From Proteiniclasticum sp043951855 (GTDB lineage Bacteria > Bacillota > Clostridia > Clostridiales > Clostridiaceae): DNA of 64,000 nt. Below are positions 1-8,544 of this stretch, piece by piece; position 1 is the stretch's first letter, and each line of letters opens with the position of its first letter. A model generated the notes under the pieces. The model did not search any database and was not told the origin of the DNA. It saw nothing but the letters and a program-made list of their open reading frames with translations. Where the stretch lies: the NCBI RefSeq assembly GCF_043951855.1, contig NZ_JBINJW010000003.1, forward strand, positions 62,001 to 126,000, written 5' to 3'. Both the position numbers and the translations under genes were made by a program.

Positions 1-353
1 CCAAGATGATTGTTGAGAATGACATCAAGTATGTATGTGAAGGTGCGAACATGCCTTGCACAAACGAAGCGGTATCCTACTTCCTTGAGAAAGGACTTAT
101 TGTTGGACCATCCAAAGCCGCAAATGCTGGTGGAGTTTCCGTATCAGCACTTGAAATGTCTCAGAACAGCATGAGATTATCATGGACTGAAGAAGAAGTG
201 GATGCCAAGCTGCATCAGATCATGAAGAATATTCACAAGAATGCTATGGATGCTGCCGAGTTCTACGGATTCGGATATAACCTGGTAGCAGGTGCAAACA
301 TCGCAGGATTTGACAAAGTAGCAAAAGCTATGGTAGCTCAGGGACGTTACTAA
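1..353 (+). CDS. gdhA: NADP-type glutamate dehydrogenase, C-terminal part (5' end outside window)
   Basis: Only the last 116 or so codons are present; the reading frame is open to the left edge, so the start lies outside. The product interconverts glutamate and 2-oxoglutarate plus ammonia in the cytoplasm. The segment shows the hallmark C-terminal features of the hexameric bacterial enzyme: the EGANMPCT stretch, followed by GPSKAANAGGVSVSALEMSQ and MRLSW, and the terminal GANIAGF helix. Cofactor choice (NADP rather than NAD) is inferred from similarity to the short GdhA class and cannot be proved because the Rossmann domain is mostly missing. A hairpin terminator follows directly, so it is probably the last gene of its transcript. 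Confidence 0.93.
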   Translation, partial: KMIVENDIKYVCEGANMPCTNEAVSYFLEKGLIVGPSKAANAGGVSVSALEMSQNSMRLSWTEEEVDAKLHQIMKNIHKNAMDAAEFYGFGYNLVAGANIAGFDKVAKAMVAQGRY

Positions 354-370
354 AATCAAACTAAATCATG

Positions 371-404
371 AAAGGCTTGCATAAGTGCAGGCCTTTATTC
401 TATT
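371..404 (+). terminator. Intrinsic terminator after gdhA
   Basis: AAAGGCTTGCA (371-381) pairs with TGCAGGCCTTT (386-396) with one wobble and a TAAG loop, followed by a T-rich tail. It lies 18 bases behind the stop codon. Confidence 0.8.
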
Positions 405-459
405 ATTGAAGAAGATTAGAGAGAATCAGAGAAACCTGATTCGATAAGGACGTGAATAT

Positions 460-1671
460 ATGAATGTAGTAGTTATTGGTGGTGGTCCTGCAGGAATGAT
501 GGCTGCCATTAAAGCGGCGCAGAACAAGAAGCATCATGTAACGCTTCTGGAGCGAAATGAAAAACTGGGAAAAAAACTGTTTATAACTGGTAAGGGAAGA
601 TGCAATGTAACAAACAGCAGGGATATCAGTGATTTCTTCGAATTCATTCCCAGGAACCGAGAGTTTTTATATAGTGCACTCTATACTTTTACCAATGAAC
701 ATCTCATGACTTTTCTTCAGGATAAGGGATTACCGCTAAAAGTGGAAAGAGGAAACAGAGTGTTTCCGGTTTCAGATAAGTCTTATGATGTAATACAGGT
801 TCTGAGAAATGAACTGAATGATCTGCATGTTGATATACGACTTCATACAAAAGTGGAAGATCTCATTGTGGAAGACAGCACAATCAGATCACTGATCACC
901 AATAAGGGTGTTATATCCGCTGACTGGTATATTTTTGCCGGAGGTGGAAGTTCCTATTATGGAACGGGATCTGATGGGAGTCTTCATAAGCTCATCGAGA
1001 AGACAGGACATACCATCACTCCGTTGAAGCCGTCTCTGATTCCACTGGTCTTAAGAGAAGGATTTCCCAAAGAACTTCAGGGGCTCAGTCTCAGGAACGT
1101 CAGATTCACATTGAAAGAAGGCAGGAAAGAACTCTTTACAGAAATAGGGGAGATGCTGTTCACACACTTCGGAATCAGCGGACCACTGGTGCTTTCGGCA
1201 TCCGCATATTATAAAGGTGGGGATGCTTCAGGAAGTATTGACTTCAAACCTGGTCTTGATCTGAAGGAACTGGACAACAGACTTCAGCGTGATTTCATGA
1301 AATACCAGAACAAGGATTATAAGAATTCCTTGTCGGATCTTCTTCCTTCCAAACTGATCCCGATCATTATTGCAATGTCAGGGATAGATCCGGATAAGAA
1401 ATGCAACAGCATTATAAAAGAGGAAAGAATGAACCTTGCAAGGTTACTGAAAAACTTTGAAGTGCATATCAATGGAACCAAATCCATCAATGAGGCAATC
1501 ATCACAAGAGGTGGTGTTGAGGTGAAGGAAATCGATCCAAGTACAATGAAATCCAAGTTAATCAGAAACTTATCCTTCGCAGGAGAAATAATCGATGTTG
1601 ATGCGGTGACAGGCGGATATAATCTGCAGATCGCATTTTCAACAGGATATCTGGCAGGTGAAAGCATATGA
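460..1671 (+). CDS. BaiN/HI0933-family FAD-dependent oxidoreductase
   Basis: A 403-residue cytoplasmic flavoprotein. The FAD dinucleotide-binding motif GGGPAGMMAA sits at residues 7-16, followed by the family signature GKKLFITGKGRCNVTN at about 37-52, and the C-terminal FAD-contact block GGYNLQIAFSTGYLAG. This layout is typical of the HI0933/YhiN/BaiN family (about 400 residues). Members are often annotated NAD(P)/FAD-dependent oxidoreductase; some are linked to bile-acid dehydroxylation, but the native substrate of most is unknown. It overlaps the following chorismate mutase gene by four bases (ATGA), which implies translational coupling. No partner gene shows its substrate, so I make no finer functional call. 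Confidence 0.85.
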   Translation: MNVVVIGGGPAGMMAAIKAAQNKKHHVTLLERNEKLGKKLFITGKGRCNVTNSRDISDFFEFIPRNREFLYSALYTFTNEHLMTFLQDKGLPLKVERGNRVFPVSDKSYDVIQVLRNELNDLHVDIRLHTKVEDLIVEDSTIRSLITNKGVISADWYIFAGGGSSYYGTGSDGSLHKLIEKTGHTITPLKPSLIPLVLREGFPKELQGLSLRNVRFTLKEGRKELFTEIGEMLFTHFGISGPLVLSASAYYKGGDASGSIDFKPGLDLKELDNRLQRDFMKYQNKDYKNSLSDLLPSKLIPIIIAMSGIDPDKKCNSIIKEERMNLARLLKNFEVHINGTKSINEAIITRGGVEVKEIDPSTMKSKLIRNLSFAGEIIDVDAVTGGYNLQIAFSTGYLAGESI

Positions 1672-2024
1672 TCGCCATTAGAGGAGCCATAACCATTGAA
1701 CAGGATACACCTGAACAGATCAAGGATGCCACATTAGAACTTCTGATTGAAATAATGAATAGAAATCATCTGGATTCAGATAAAATGGTGTCGGTGCTTT
1801 TTACAGCCACCACAGATATAAAAAGTGCCTATCCCGGGAAATTTATGCGGGAAGGATTGAATATTTACGATACAGCGATACTTCATTTCCAGGAAATGAA
1901 CGTGGAAGGTTCTCTGCCTCTATGCATACGTGTTCTCATACATTATAATGATGATATTGAAGCATATCCTATCTATTTAAGAGGAGCAAAAGTCCTGAGA
2001 CCCGACTTACATGAACTGCTATAA
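1668..2024 (+). CDS. aroH: Monofunctional chorismate mutase, AroH class
   Basis: Converts chorismate to prephenate, the branch step to phenylalanine and tyrosine. At 118 residues it matches the small trimeric AroH fold known from Bacillus subtilis. The catalytic residues can be aligned: Arg5 (Bacillus Arg7), Glu76 (Glu78), Arg88 (Arg90) and Tyr103 (Tyr108), plus the conserved VLRPDL tail. The start codon overlaps the stop of the upstream flavoprotein gene in ATGA. No other aromatic amino acid genes lie nearby. No obvious terminator follows. Confidence 0.93.
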   Translation: MIAIRGAITIEQDTPEQIKDATLELLIEIMNRNHLDSDKMVSVLFTATTDIKSAYPGKFMREGLNIYDTAILHFQEMNVEGSLPLCIRVLIHYNDDIEAYPIYLRGAKVLRPDLHELL

Positions 2025-2192
2025 TTATGAAAGTGGTTATTGTCGACTATATAGGTAGAAAATGTAGCTAAAAAAACTAAAATAGAGTATAATATTTAAG
2101 GTAACGTTTATGTATAATTGTTTTTTGTATTTGTACTTTTTATGAATAACGGGAACAACTAGTGAAGAGCCTTTTTATCACTTCACTATTTG

Positions 2193-2201
2193 TGTTATAA
2201 T
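2193..2201 (+). promoter_or_regulatory. Extended -10 promoter of ispH-S1 operon
   Basis: TGTTATAAT is a perfect -10 hexamer (2196-2201) with the extended TG dinucleotide. No good -35 is seen. An inverted repeat, AGTGAAG at 2161-2167 and CTTCACT at 2181-2187, covers the -35 zone and could be an operator. Confidence 0.55.
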
Positions 2202-2237
2202 TTGGTATGTGAAGACAATTATAGGATTAGGAGAGAA

Positions 2238-3071
2238 ATGAGAGAAGTAATTCGTGCAAAGAACTCCGGCTTCTGTTTTGGAGTGGAACGTGCAGTAAAT
2301 GAATCATTCGGCTTCATAAGGTCTGAAGGAAGAATTGTAACATTAGGGCCACTGATCCATAATACTGACGTGACAAATAAACTTGCTGAAAAAGGAATCA
2401 ATGAAATCTCCATAGATGAAGTTCCTTTGCTCAGTGAACAGGACACAGTCATAATTAGAACTCATGGAGTTTCCATGGAGGTCTATGATGAACTAAAGGC
2501 AAGAAAAGTGGAAATCATAGATTTAACTTGTCCTTTTGTTATAAATATTCAGAAGAAAGTCAGAAAATATCATGAAGAAGGGTATAAGATCGTGATTCTA
2601 GGTGATGAGAACCATCCAGAAGTCATCGGGATAAACGGATACTGTGAAAACAGTGCTTATATCACTAAAACTGGGGATTTAGACATTCATCTGAAAGGCA
2701 AGTTTTGCGTGGTCGCACAGACTACTGAAAAACAGGCCAACTGGATTAAGCTCATAAACAATATTGCTGGTGCTGCCAAGGAATTTATCGCTTTCAATAC
2801 AATATGCAAAGCGACAGAGGACAGACAAAAGTCTGCTGAAGAACTTTCCCGGGAAGTTGATGCAATGATTGTTATAGGAGGAAAATCCAGTTCCAACACA
2901 ACAAAACTCTACGAAATTTGCAAAAGAAATTGCGACCTGACTTTTCACATTGAAAATGCGAAAGAACTGGGACCGATTAAGGAAAAAATTAAATATGCAG
3001 TGAAAGTAGGGATAACTGCAGGTGCATCCACACCAGAATGGATAATTAAGGAGGCAATGGAAAACTTATGA
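2238..3071 (+). CDS. ispH: 4-hydroxy-3-methylbut-2-enyl diphosphate reductase (LytB)
   Basis: Last enzyme of the non-mevalonate isoprenoid pathway, reducing HMBPP to IPP and DMAPP with a 4Fe-4S cluster. The three cluster cysteines are at about residues 13 (SGFCFG), 98 (LTCPF) and 190 (NTICKATEDRQ); the substrate-binding THG, DENHPEV, QTTEKQ and SSSNTTKL motifs are all present. I chose the ATG at 2238 because AGGAG lies just before it and because the protein then begins directly with the conserved domain (277 residues); the frame is open further upstream. The stop overlaps the S1 gene by four bases. In many Clostridia IspH and S1 are one fused polypeptide; here they are two coupled genes. Confidence 0.95.
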   Translation: MREVIRAKNSGFCFGVERAVNESFGFIRSEGRIVTLGPLIHNTDVTNKLAEKGINEISIDEVPLLSEQDTVIIRTHGVSMEVYDELKARKVEIIDLTCPFVINIQKKVRKYHEEGYKIVILGDENHPEVIGINGYCENSAYITKTGDLDIHLKGKFCVVAQTTEKQANWIKLINNIAGAAKEFIAFNTICKATEDRQKSAEELSREVDAMIVIGGKSSSNTTKLYEICKRNCDLTFHIENAKELGPIKEKIKYAVKVGITAGASTPEWIIKEAMENL

Positions 3072-4165
3072 TGGATAACAACAACATCGAAAACAACGAA
3101 AATGAAATGTCAATGCAGGATCTAATGGATCTTTATGACAAGCCAGTAAGAATCGGCCAGATCATAAAGGGTAAAATCATTCAGCTTGACGATAAAGAAG
3201 CTATAGTTGCATTAGTGGGCGCAAGCCATGACGGAAAACTGGTCATCGAAGAAGCAAATACAGGTTCTGATGAAAGTCTTACAGATGTTCTTGAATTAGG
3301 ACAGGAGATTGAAGCGAAAGTGATCAGAAGACCACAGGAAAATGATTCTTTCTTTATCCTATCTATGGTAGAAATGCATAGAGAAGAAGCGCTTAAGGAT
3401 TTAAGAGCAGCATTTGAGAACAACGAAACCATTAAGGTTAAAGTAAAGAATGATGTTAAGGGTGGTGTTGTTGCAACATACTTAGGCCAGAGAGTCTTCA
3501 TCCCAGCATCACATCTTGAACTTCATTCTGTAAGAGATCTTTCAGTATACAGAGAACAGGAATTAGACGTAAATATAATTGAAATTGAAGAGAAGAGAGG
3601 CTCAACAAGAATTGTAGCTTCAAGACGAAAGAAACTTCAGGAAGACAGACAGTCACAGGAAGCTGCGGCTTGGGAGAACTTTGAAGTGGATCAGGTTCTT
3701 GAAGGTACAGTGGAGAGACTGACAGACTTCGGAGCATTTGTTAATGTTAACGGAGTGGACGGACTGCTTCATGTTTCAGAGATTTCATACGGCAAGGTTG
3801 GAAAGCCTAGCGATGTTCTCAAGGTTGGAGAGGAATTAAAGGTTAAGATTATTGCTCTTGACAACGAAAGAAAGAGATTATCACTAAGTCTGAAGGCATT
3901 AGCTGAAAATCCATGGAATAGAATCGAAGAGAAGTACCCTGAAGGAAGCGTAGTATTAGGTAAGGTTGTCAGATTCACAGATTTCGGTGCATTCATTGAA
4001 CTTGAACCTGGCGTGGATGGACTTGCTCATATTTCACAGCTTTCACATCAGAGAGTCGAATCACCTTCAGAGGTTCTGACCATTGGTGAAACAATCAAAG
4101 TAAAGATTCTTGATTCTTCAGAAGAGAACAAGAAAGTTTCATTAAGCATTAAAGCAATCGAATAG
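3068..4165 (+). CDS. rpsA: Ribosomal protein S1 homologue with four S1 domains
   Basis: A 365-residue RNA-binding protein with four OB-fold S1 repeats, roughly at residues 22-92, 108-175, 195-265 and 280-352. The last two carry the classical TDFGAFV...GVDGLLHVSEIS and TDFGAFIELEPGVDGLAHISQLS pattern. It is shorter than the six-domain proteobacterial S1, as usual for Gram-positives, and is expected to help initiation or mRNA binding. The start overlaps the ispH stop (ATGA); two consecutive ATGs at 3068 and 3071 are possible, and AAGGAGG at 3048-3053 is rather distant from both. A strong terminator follows, closing the ispH-S1 operon. Confidence 0.92.
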   Translation: MMDNNNIENNENEMSMQDLMDLYDKPVRIGQIIKGKIIQLDDKEAIVALVGASHDGKLVIEEANTGSDESLTDVLELGQEIEAKVIRRPQENDSFFILSMVEMHREEALKDLRAAFENNETIKVKVKNDVKGGVVATYLGQRVFIPASHLELHSVRDLSVYREQELDVNIIEIEEKRGSTRIVASRRKKLQEDRQSQEAAAWENFEVDQVLEGTVERLTDFGAFVNVNGVDGLLHVSEISYGKVGKPSDVLKVGEELKVKIIALDNERKRLSLSLKALAENPWNRIEEKYPEGSVVLGKVVRFTDFGAFIELEPGVDGLAHISQLSHQRVESPSEVLTIGETIKVKILDSSEENKKVSLSIKAIE

Positions 4166-4170
4166 TACGA

Positions 4171-4205
4171 AAAAGGTCTCAGGATTTTCCTGAGACCTTT
4201 TTTTG
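4171..4205 (+). terminator. Intrinsic terminator after S1 gene
   Basis: A 14-bp perfect stem (AAAAGGTCTCAGGA at 4171-4184 with its complement at 4188-4201), TTT loop and T-run. Confidence 0.92.
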
Positions 4206-4288
4206 ATGGTGAATCAGAATTCGTTGGTTCTTTTCTGTAAAAAATGATAAAGTATTATCATGATTAATATTTCTGGAGGGAGCCGAAT

Positions 4289-4828
4289 ATGAATACTTCA
4301 AAAGAGACAAACAATATGATTATCAGTGCACTGTTGCTGACGCTGGTAGTAATCATACAGATTTTAGGCAAAAACATACCACAGATCAACCAGTTTTTCG
4401 TTGGACCCATGGTCAATGCGATGCTGCTTCTGACTGTATATTTTTCAGGGGTGAAGTGGGCAATACTGGTAGGACTTCTCACTCCAGTACTGGCATTTTT
4501 CACGAATGTGCTGGCGCCCCCTATGGCGCCGTTTATTCCTTTCATCGCAGCAGGAAATTTGCTATATGTAATGGTGTTTTCACTATTCAGGAACAGAAAG
4601 AACCTTGATATCATAGGGGTTCTCAGTGCAGGCATTACTAAGTTTCTCTTTCTTTATATCAGTGCGACAGAGCTTATAAGGCTCTTTGCGCTGGGCATTC
4701 CAGAGCCGGTTAGAGAGAAACTGGCAATCACCATGGGGCTGCCGCAGCTCATTACCGCTTTAGCTGGCGGTGGTATAGCAATTACGCTTTTCAATATGCT
4801 GAAGCGAAGGATTCCATCCCTGAGATAA
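4289..4828 (+). CDS. ECF transporter S component-like membrane protein
   Basis: A 179-residue, very hydrophobic protein with about five to six membrane segments (near residues 10-30, 38-60, 68-100, 108-128, 148-170). The size, the conserved helix 1 and the GPLVNA-like entry (GPMVNAML) with a proline-rich APPMAPFIPF loop fit the substrate-binding S subunits of energy-coupling-factor vitamin transporters. The substrate cannot be told from the sequence, and no riboswitch precedes it. The EcfAAT energising module is not in the window, as is usual for group II systems where it is encoded elsewhere. GGAGGGAG supports the ATG start. It is flanked by terminator and promoter, so probably monocistronic. 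Confidence 0.7.
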   Translation: MNTSKETNNMIISALLLTLVVIIQILGKNIPQINQFFVGPMVNAMLLLTVYFSGVKWAILVGLLTPVLAFFTNVLAPPMAPFIPFIAAGNLLYVMVFSLFRNRKNLDIIGVLSAGITKFLFLYISATELIRLFALGIPEPVREKLAITMGLPQLITALAGGGIAITLFNMLKRRIPSLR

Positions 4829-4855
4829 ATCAGTTTCTTGAATCGATGGTGAATA

Positions 4856-4864
4856 TGATATAAT
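4856..4864 (+). promoter_or_regulatory. Extended -10 promoter of acetyltransferase gene
   Basis: TGATATAAT with a perfect -10 at 4859-4864, 38 bases before the start codon. The best -35-like TTGAAT is at 4838 with short spacing. Confidence 0.5.
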
Positions 4865-4901
4865 ATGCATACGTATAAAAATCGTGAACTAGGAGTGGAG
4901 T

Positions 4902-5786
4902 ATGGTTTTATCAGAACAATTCAAAGCCAAAGATTTGCAGACATTCAAAAACCAGCTGCTTGATTATAAAAAGTTCAATGAACTCAACGAGAACCTGTAT
5001 GGTATGTATGGTAAAAGCTCTTTGTTCAATAAAATACAGTACCGTTCAGGTACGAGAATCATCACCCATCAGGATGAACCGATACTGATCATCTGGTCAG
5101 AGACAAGAAGTTATAATGTTAAAATCAGAAGCATCATACCACTGATCGATTCGGAGAAGCTCGAAAAGATTCCGCTGGATGATGTGATGGAGGTATTCAG
5201 GGACAGTCTGCCTCAGCATCTGGAGATACATCAGTTCGAGTATGTTGTGATTCGAAATGAGATCAATGATCGGATTCTTGAACTTCTGAACTTTAAAATG
5301 AGGAGAGGCATCAAAAGGATGCACATGAATCTAAGTGAGCTGATGGAACCTGCTCATCCGGTTTCAATGAAAAAGTTTCAGATTGAAGACATCAAAGCAA
5401 GAGTGGATATTCAGAATCGGATCTTTGACAATAAATACAGACTACCCATCAATTCAGCAGATATCCTCATCGAGATCTCCAAGAAATCATATATTCCTGA
5501 ATTGAGCTATTTTTATCAGCATCAGAATCACTACATCGGATATGGTCAGATCAATAAAAGCGAGAATCTCTATTTTCTTGTGAATTTCGGGATTATACCC
5601 GAATATCGCCGAAGAAAACTGTCTAAGGATTTTCTGCTCCATCTTCTTCAGAAGGCCAGAGAATACGGCATTAAGGAGATTTATCTTGATGTCAATGAGC
5701 AGAATGAGAAAGCTGTCGGTTTATATGAAAAGGCCGGTTTTAAGGATAAGCAAAGCAACTGCTCCTGGCTATACTACTTCAAATAG
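4902..5786 (+). CDS. GNAT family N-acetyltransferase
   Basis: A 294-residue cytoplasmic protein whose C-terminal third carries the GNAT core: the acetyl-CoA loop IPEYRRRKLSKDFLLHLL (about 226-243), then IYLDVNEQNEKAVGLYEKAGF (beta strand and helix alpha4, about 260-282). The N-terminal 170 residues look like a degenerate second GNAT-like half or a substrate domain without clear motifs. The acceptor substrate is unknown. AGGAGTG lies before the ATG, and a bidirectional terminator follows against the convergent aminotransferase gene. Confidence 0.8.
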   Translation: MVLSEQFKAKDLQTFKNQLLDYKKFNELNENLYGMYGKSSLFNKIQYRSGTRIITHQDEPILIIWSETRSYNVKIRSIIPLIDSEKLEKIPLDDVMEVFRDSLPQHLEIHQFEYVVIRNEINDRILELLNFKMRRGIKRMHMNLSELMEPAHPVSMKKFQIEDIKARVDIQNRIFDNKYRLPINSADILIEISKKSYIPELSYFYQHQNHYIGYGQINKSENLYFLVNFGIIPEYRRRKLSKDFLLHLLQKAREYGIKEIYLDVNEQNEKAVGLYEKAGFKDKQSNCSWLYYFK

Positions 5787-5791
5787 AAAAT

Positions 5792-5839
5792 AAGCATTAT
5801 AAAACAGACAGTATTCCTACTGTCTGTTTTATAATGCTT
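5792..5839. terminator. Bidirectional terminator between convergent genes
   Basis: A perfect 22-bp stem (5792-5813 with 5818-5839) and a TTCC loop. A-rich and T-rich sides serve both the acetyltransferase gene (plus) and the aminotransferase gene (minus). Confidence 0.92.
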
Positions 5840-5847
5840 GTTTTCTG

Positions 5848-7044
5848 TTATTCCTGTGTTCTTTTATATTCCTTCAATCCCAGTTCCAGAATTTCTACAC
5901 CAAGTTTCAGATCCTCGATATTGATGCAGTAGGACAGGCGGACTTCATCCACGCCCAGACCTTCTGTGAAGTAGAAACCTTCAGCAGGGGCCATCATAAG
6001 TGTCGTGTTTTTATGACTGAATTCTGTCAGCATCCACTTGCAGAAGTTCTCCGCACTCTGGATCGGGAGTTTGATCATCATATAAAAAGCGCCTGCAGGT
6101 TTTTTCACCTGAACATCTTCAATGGCAGAGATTCCTTCGAAAAGAATATCTCTTCTTGCCTTGTATTCTTTCTTCACTTCATCGAAATAAGACTGTGGTG
6201 TCTCATATAATGATGCAGCGGCAATCTGTTCCAGTGTGGGAACGCATAACCTCGCCTGCGCCATTTTCATCACGGAATTGATGATCTCAGTATTCTTTGA
6301 TGCGATCAGTCCTATTCTGGCCCCACACGCGCTGTATCGTTTGCTGATGGAATCGATGAGGATTACATGCTGATCGATTTCATCGATCTCCAGAGGGGAA
6401 TAGGGCTTCTGTCCGTCATAAACGAATTCGCGATAGACTTCGTCGGAAATCAGAAACAGGTTATGTTCGATACATAACTCAGCGAGCATCTCGATTTCTT
6501 CACGGGTATAAACCGCTCCTGTAGGATTTGACGGATTTGAAATCAGAATTGCTCGTGTGCGGTCAGTGATGATCTCTTCAAATTTCTCTTTTGATGGAAG
6601 ATGAAAGCCATCTTCACCATAGGTAGTCAGCGGCTTCACTTTGCAGCCTGCTATATCTGTAAAGGAAGAATAGTTCGTGTAGAAAGGTTCGGGTACAATT
6701 ACTTCATCTTCCGGATTGCATGTTGCATAGAGTGCAAAATGAAGTCCTTCGGACCCTCCATTGGTGATGATTATATTTTCATGCTTGAAGTCTACACCAA
6801 AGTCTTTATAGTACTTGATAAATGAATCAATAAGAACAGATTCTCCTCTGGATTCCGAGTACTTCAGTACTTTGCTGTCAAAGCTGCTGATGGCTTCAAA
6901 AAACTGGGGAGGTGTTTCAATATCCGGCTGACCGATGTTCAGTCCCAATACTCTAAGCCCTTTGTTTCGAGCATCCTCAGCATAAGGTGATAATTTTCTG
7001 ATTGGAGAAAATTTCATATTATTAATTCGATTGGATAGTTTCAT
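5848..7044 (-). CDS. Class I/II pyridoxal-phosphate aminotransferase
   Basis: A 398-residue fold-type I aminotransferase, aspartate aminotransferase superfamily. Visible landmarks: NIGQPDIETP (substrate arm, about 36-45), NGGSEG (95-100, phosphate contact), NPSNPTG (170-176), SDEVYREF (200-207) and the Schiff-base lysine in SISKRYSACGARIG at about Lys235. The amino donor and keto acid cannot be assigned; family members handle aspartate, alanine, aromatic or methionine-related substrates. It lies next to, but not overlapping, a second aminotransferase gene on the same strand (39 bases apart), suggesting a small amino acid operon. Confidence 0.88.
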   Translation of the reverse strand: MKLSNRINNMKFSPIRKLSPYAEDARNKGLRVLGLNIGQPDIETPPQFFEAISSFDSKVLKYSESRGESVLIDSFIKYYKDFGVDFKHENIIITNGGSEGLHFALYATCNPEDEVIVPEPFYTNYSSFTDIAGCKVKPLTTYGEDGFHLPSKEKFEEIITDRTRAILISNPSNPTGAVYTREEIEMLAELCIEHNLFLISDEVYREFVYDGQKPYSPLEIDEIDQHVILIDSISKRYSACGARIGLIASKNTEIINSVMKMAQARLCVPTLEQIAAASLYETPQSYFDEVKKEYKARRDILFEGISAIEDVQVKKPAGAFYMMIKLPIQSAENFCKWMLTEFSHKNTTLMMAPAEGFYFTEGLGVDEVRLSYCINIEDLKLGVEILELGLKEYKRTQE

Positions 7045-7083
7045 TCGTCTTACCTCATTTCAAGTTTATACTTAATTATACAC

Positions 7084-8271
7084 TTATTCGTAGTATTTAT
7101 TAAGAACTTTGGCCAATCGCTCTATACCTGTTCTGATTTTGTCTTCAGGCATACAGGAGTAATTCAGTCTCATGTAGTTGTCGTGACCGCTTGATGCGAA
7201 GAAGGATGCACCTGGTACAAAAGCGATATTCTCTTTCAGTGCTTCCTGCATCAGCTCCTTGGTATCGATGTCTTCCCGGACGGTTACCCAGGTGAACAGA
7301 CCACCTGTTGATTCCGTGAATGTGATATCTTTATGAAAGGTCTCTCTCATTGTATCGAGCATGACATTTCTTCTCTTCGAGTAGACATCAATGATCATTT
7401 GGATGTGCTCGCTCAGGTCGTATCTAGACATATACTCTGCAGCGATTCTCTGGTCCAGAGAAGATGTCTGCAGATCTGCTCCTTGTTTCACCTGAATGAA
7501 TTTGTTGATGATCGCAGGGTTCCCCACAACCCAACCGATTCTCAGACCAGGTGTGAAGGTCTTGGAGTAGGTTCCCATATAGATGACGCGGCCTTCGGTA
7601 TCAAGAGATTTAATAGGATCCAGCTGCTCGCCGTCAAAGCAGAGTTCAGCATATGGAGAATCTTCTACAACAATCAGATCATATTTATTTGCGATATCAA
7701 TGAGTCTCTTCCTTTTTTCCTTCGACATGGTGATTCCTGAAGGATTCTGATAATCGGGAATCGTGTAGATGAATTTCGGTCTTACACCACTTTCAAGAAC
7801 CTCTTCCAGCTTATCCATATCCATTCCATCTTTCTCTAGAGGGATTTCAGTGTACTTGGGATCATAAGCAAGAAATGCGTTCAATGCACCAAGATAGGTA
7901 GGAGACTCAACAATAATGGTATCGCCTTCGTTGATGAACATTTTTCCTGTAAAATCCAGTGCCTGCTGAGATCCGGATGTGATTGCGATTTCATCCAGGT
8001 TCGCTTTTATGTTTATCGGATTCAGTCTCTGAGATATGATGATTTCTCTTAATTTCTTCAATCCTTCGGTAGGGCTGTACTGCAGAGCAGCTTTGCCTTC
8101 CTTTAAGACAACATCCTTAGATACTTCAGCAATCTTTTCCAGAGGGAAAAGCTCTGCAGCCGGTAGCCCGCCGGCGAATGAGATGATATCCGGCTGAACT
8201 GTAAGTTTCAGTAGTTCACGGATTTCTGAAGCTTTAATTCTATTTGCGCGTTCTGAAAATTCTATTTTCAT
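7084..8271 (-). CDS. PLP-dependent aminotransferase, 2-aminoadipate/aromatic (LysN-like) subgroup
   Basis: A 395-residue aminotransferase of the subgroup related to LysN and to the C-terminal domain of MocR regulators, but without any N-terminal DNA-binding domain. Diagnostic blocks: SFAGGLPAAELFP (about 31-43), LQYSPTEG (63-70), TSGSQQALD (98-106), PDYQNPSG (172-179), EDSPYAEL and the PLP lysine in GTYSKTFTPGLRIGW (Lys237). Such enzymes act on branched-chain, aromatic or 2-aminoadipate substrates; the exact one is not decidable here. A G-rich ribosome binding site (GGGGGTGG) precedes the ATG. It is upstream of and co-directional with the other aminotransferase. Confidence 0.87.
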   Translation of the reverse strand: MKIEFSERANRIKASEIRELLKLTVQPDIISFAGGLPAAELFPLEKIAEVSKDVVLKEGKAALQYSPTEGLKKLREIIISQRLNPINIKANLDEIAITSGSQQALDFTGKMFINEGDTIIVESPTYLGALNAFLAYDPKYTEIPLEKDGMDMDKLEEVLESGVRPKFIYTIPDYQNPSGITMSKEKRKRLIDIANKYDLIVVEDSPYAELCFDGEQLDPIKSLDTEGRVIYMGTYSKTFTPGLRIGWVVGNPAIINKFIQVKQGADLQTSSLDQRIAAEYMSRYDLSEHIQMIIDVYSKRRNVMLDTMRETFHKDITFTESTGGLFTWVTVREDIDTKELMQEALKENIAFVPGASFFASSGHDNYMRLNYSCMPEDKIRTGIERLAKVLNKYYE

Positions 8272-8544
8272 ATTCCACCCCCATCATAATTACATGATAA
8301 GTATAAACGTTTACAAAAAATACTTCAATAATGATAGAACATTAACAAAGTGACATCAATCAGCACAATTCAATGTAATTTATTGAATTATTAGCTGAAA
8401 TAACTTACTTTTATTAATGAATGGAATTAGCAGAGCTACTTTTAATTATTTATTATATTCGCTATAATAGAAATGTTGCGTAAGTGTATGAAAATTGTCT
8501 ACGTCAGACAATACGTTGATATAGAGTATAAGAAGGAGAAATTT

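Noticed and set aside
2238..4165. Programmed frameshift giving an IspH-S1 fusion
   Set aside because: No slippery heptamer is present at the overlap; simple translational coupling explains the arrangement.
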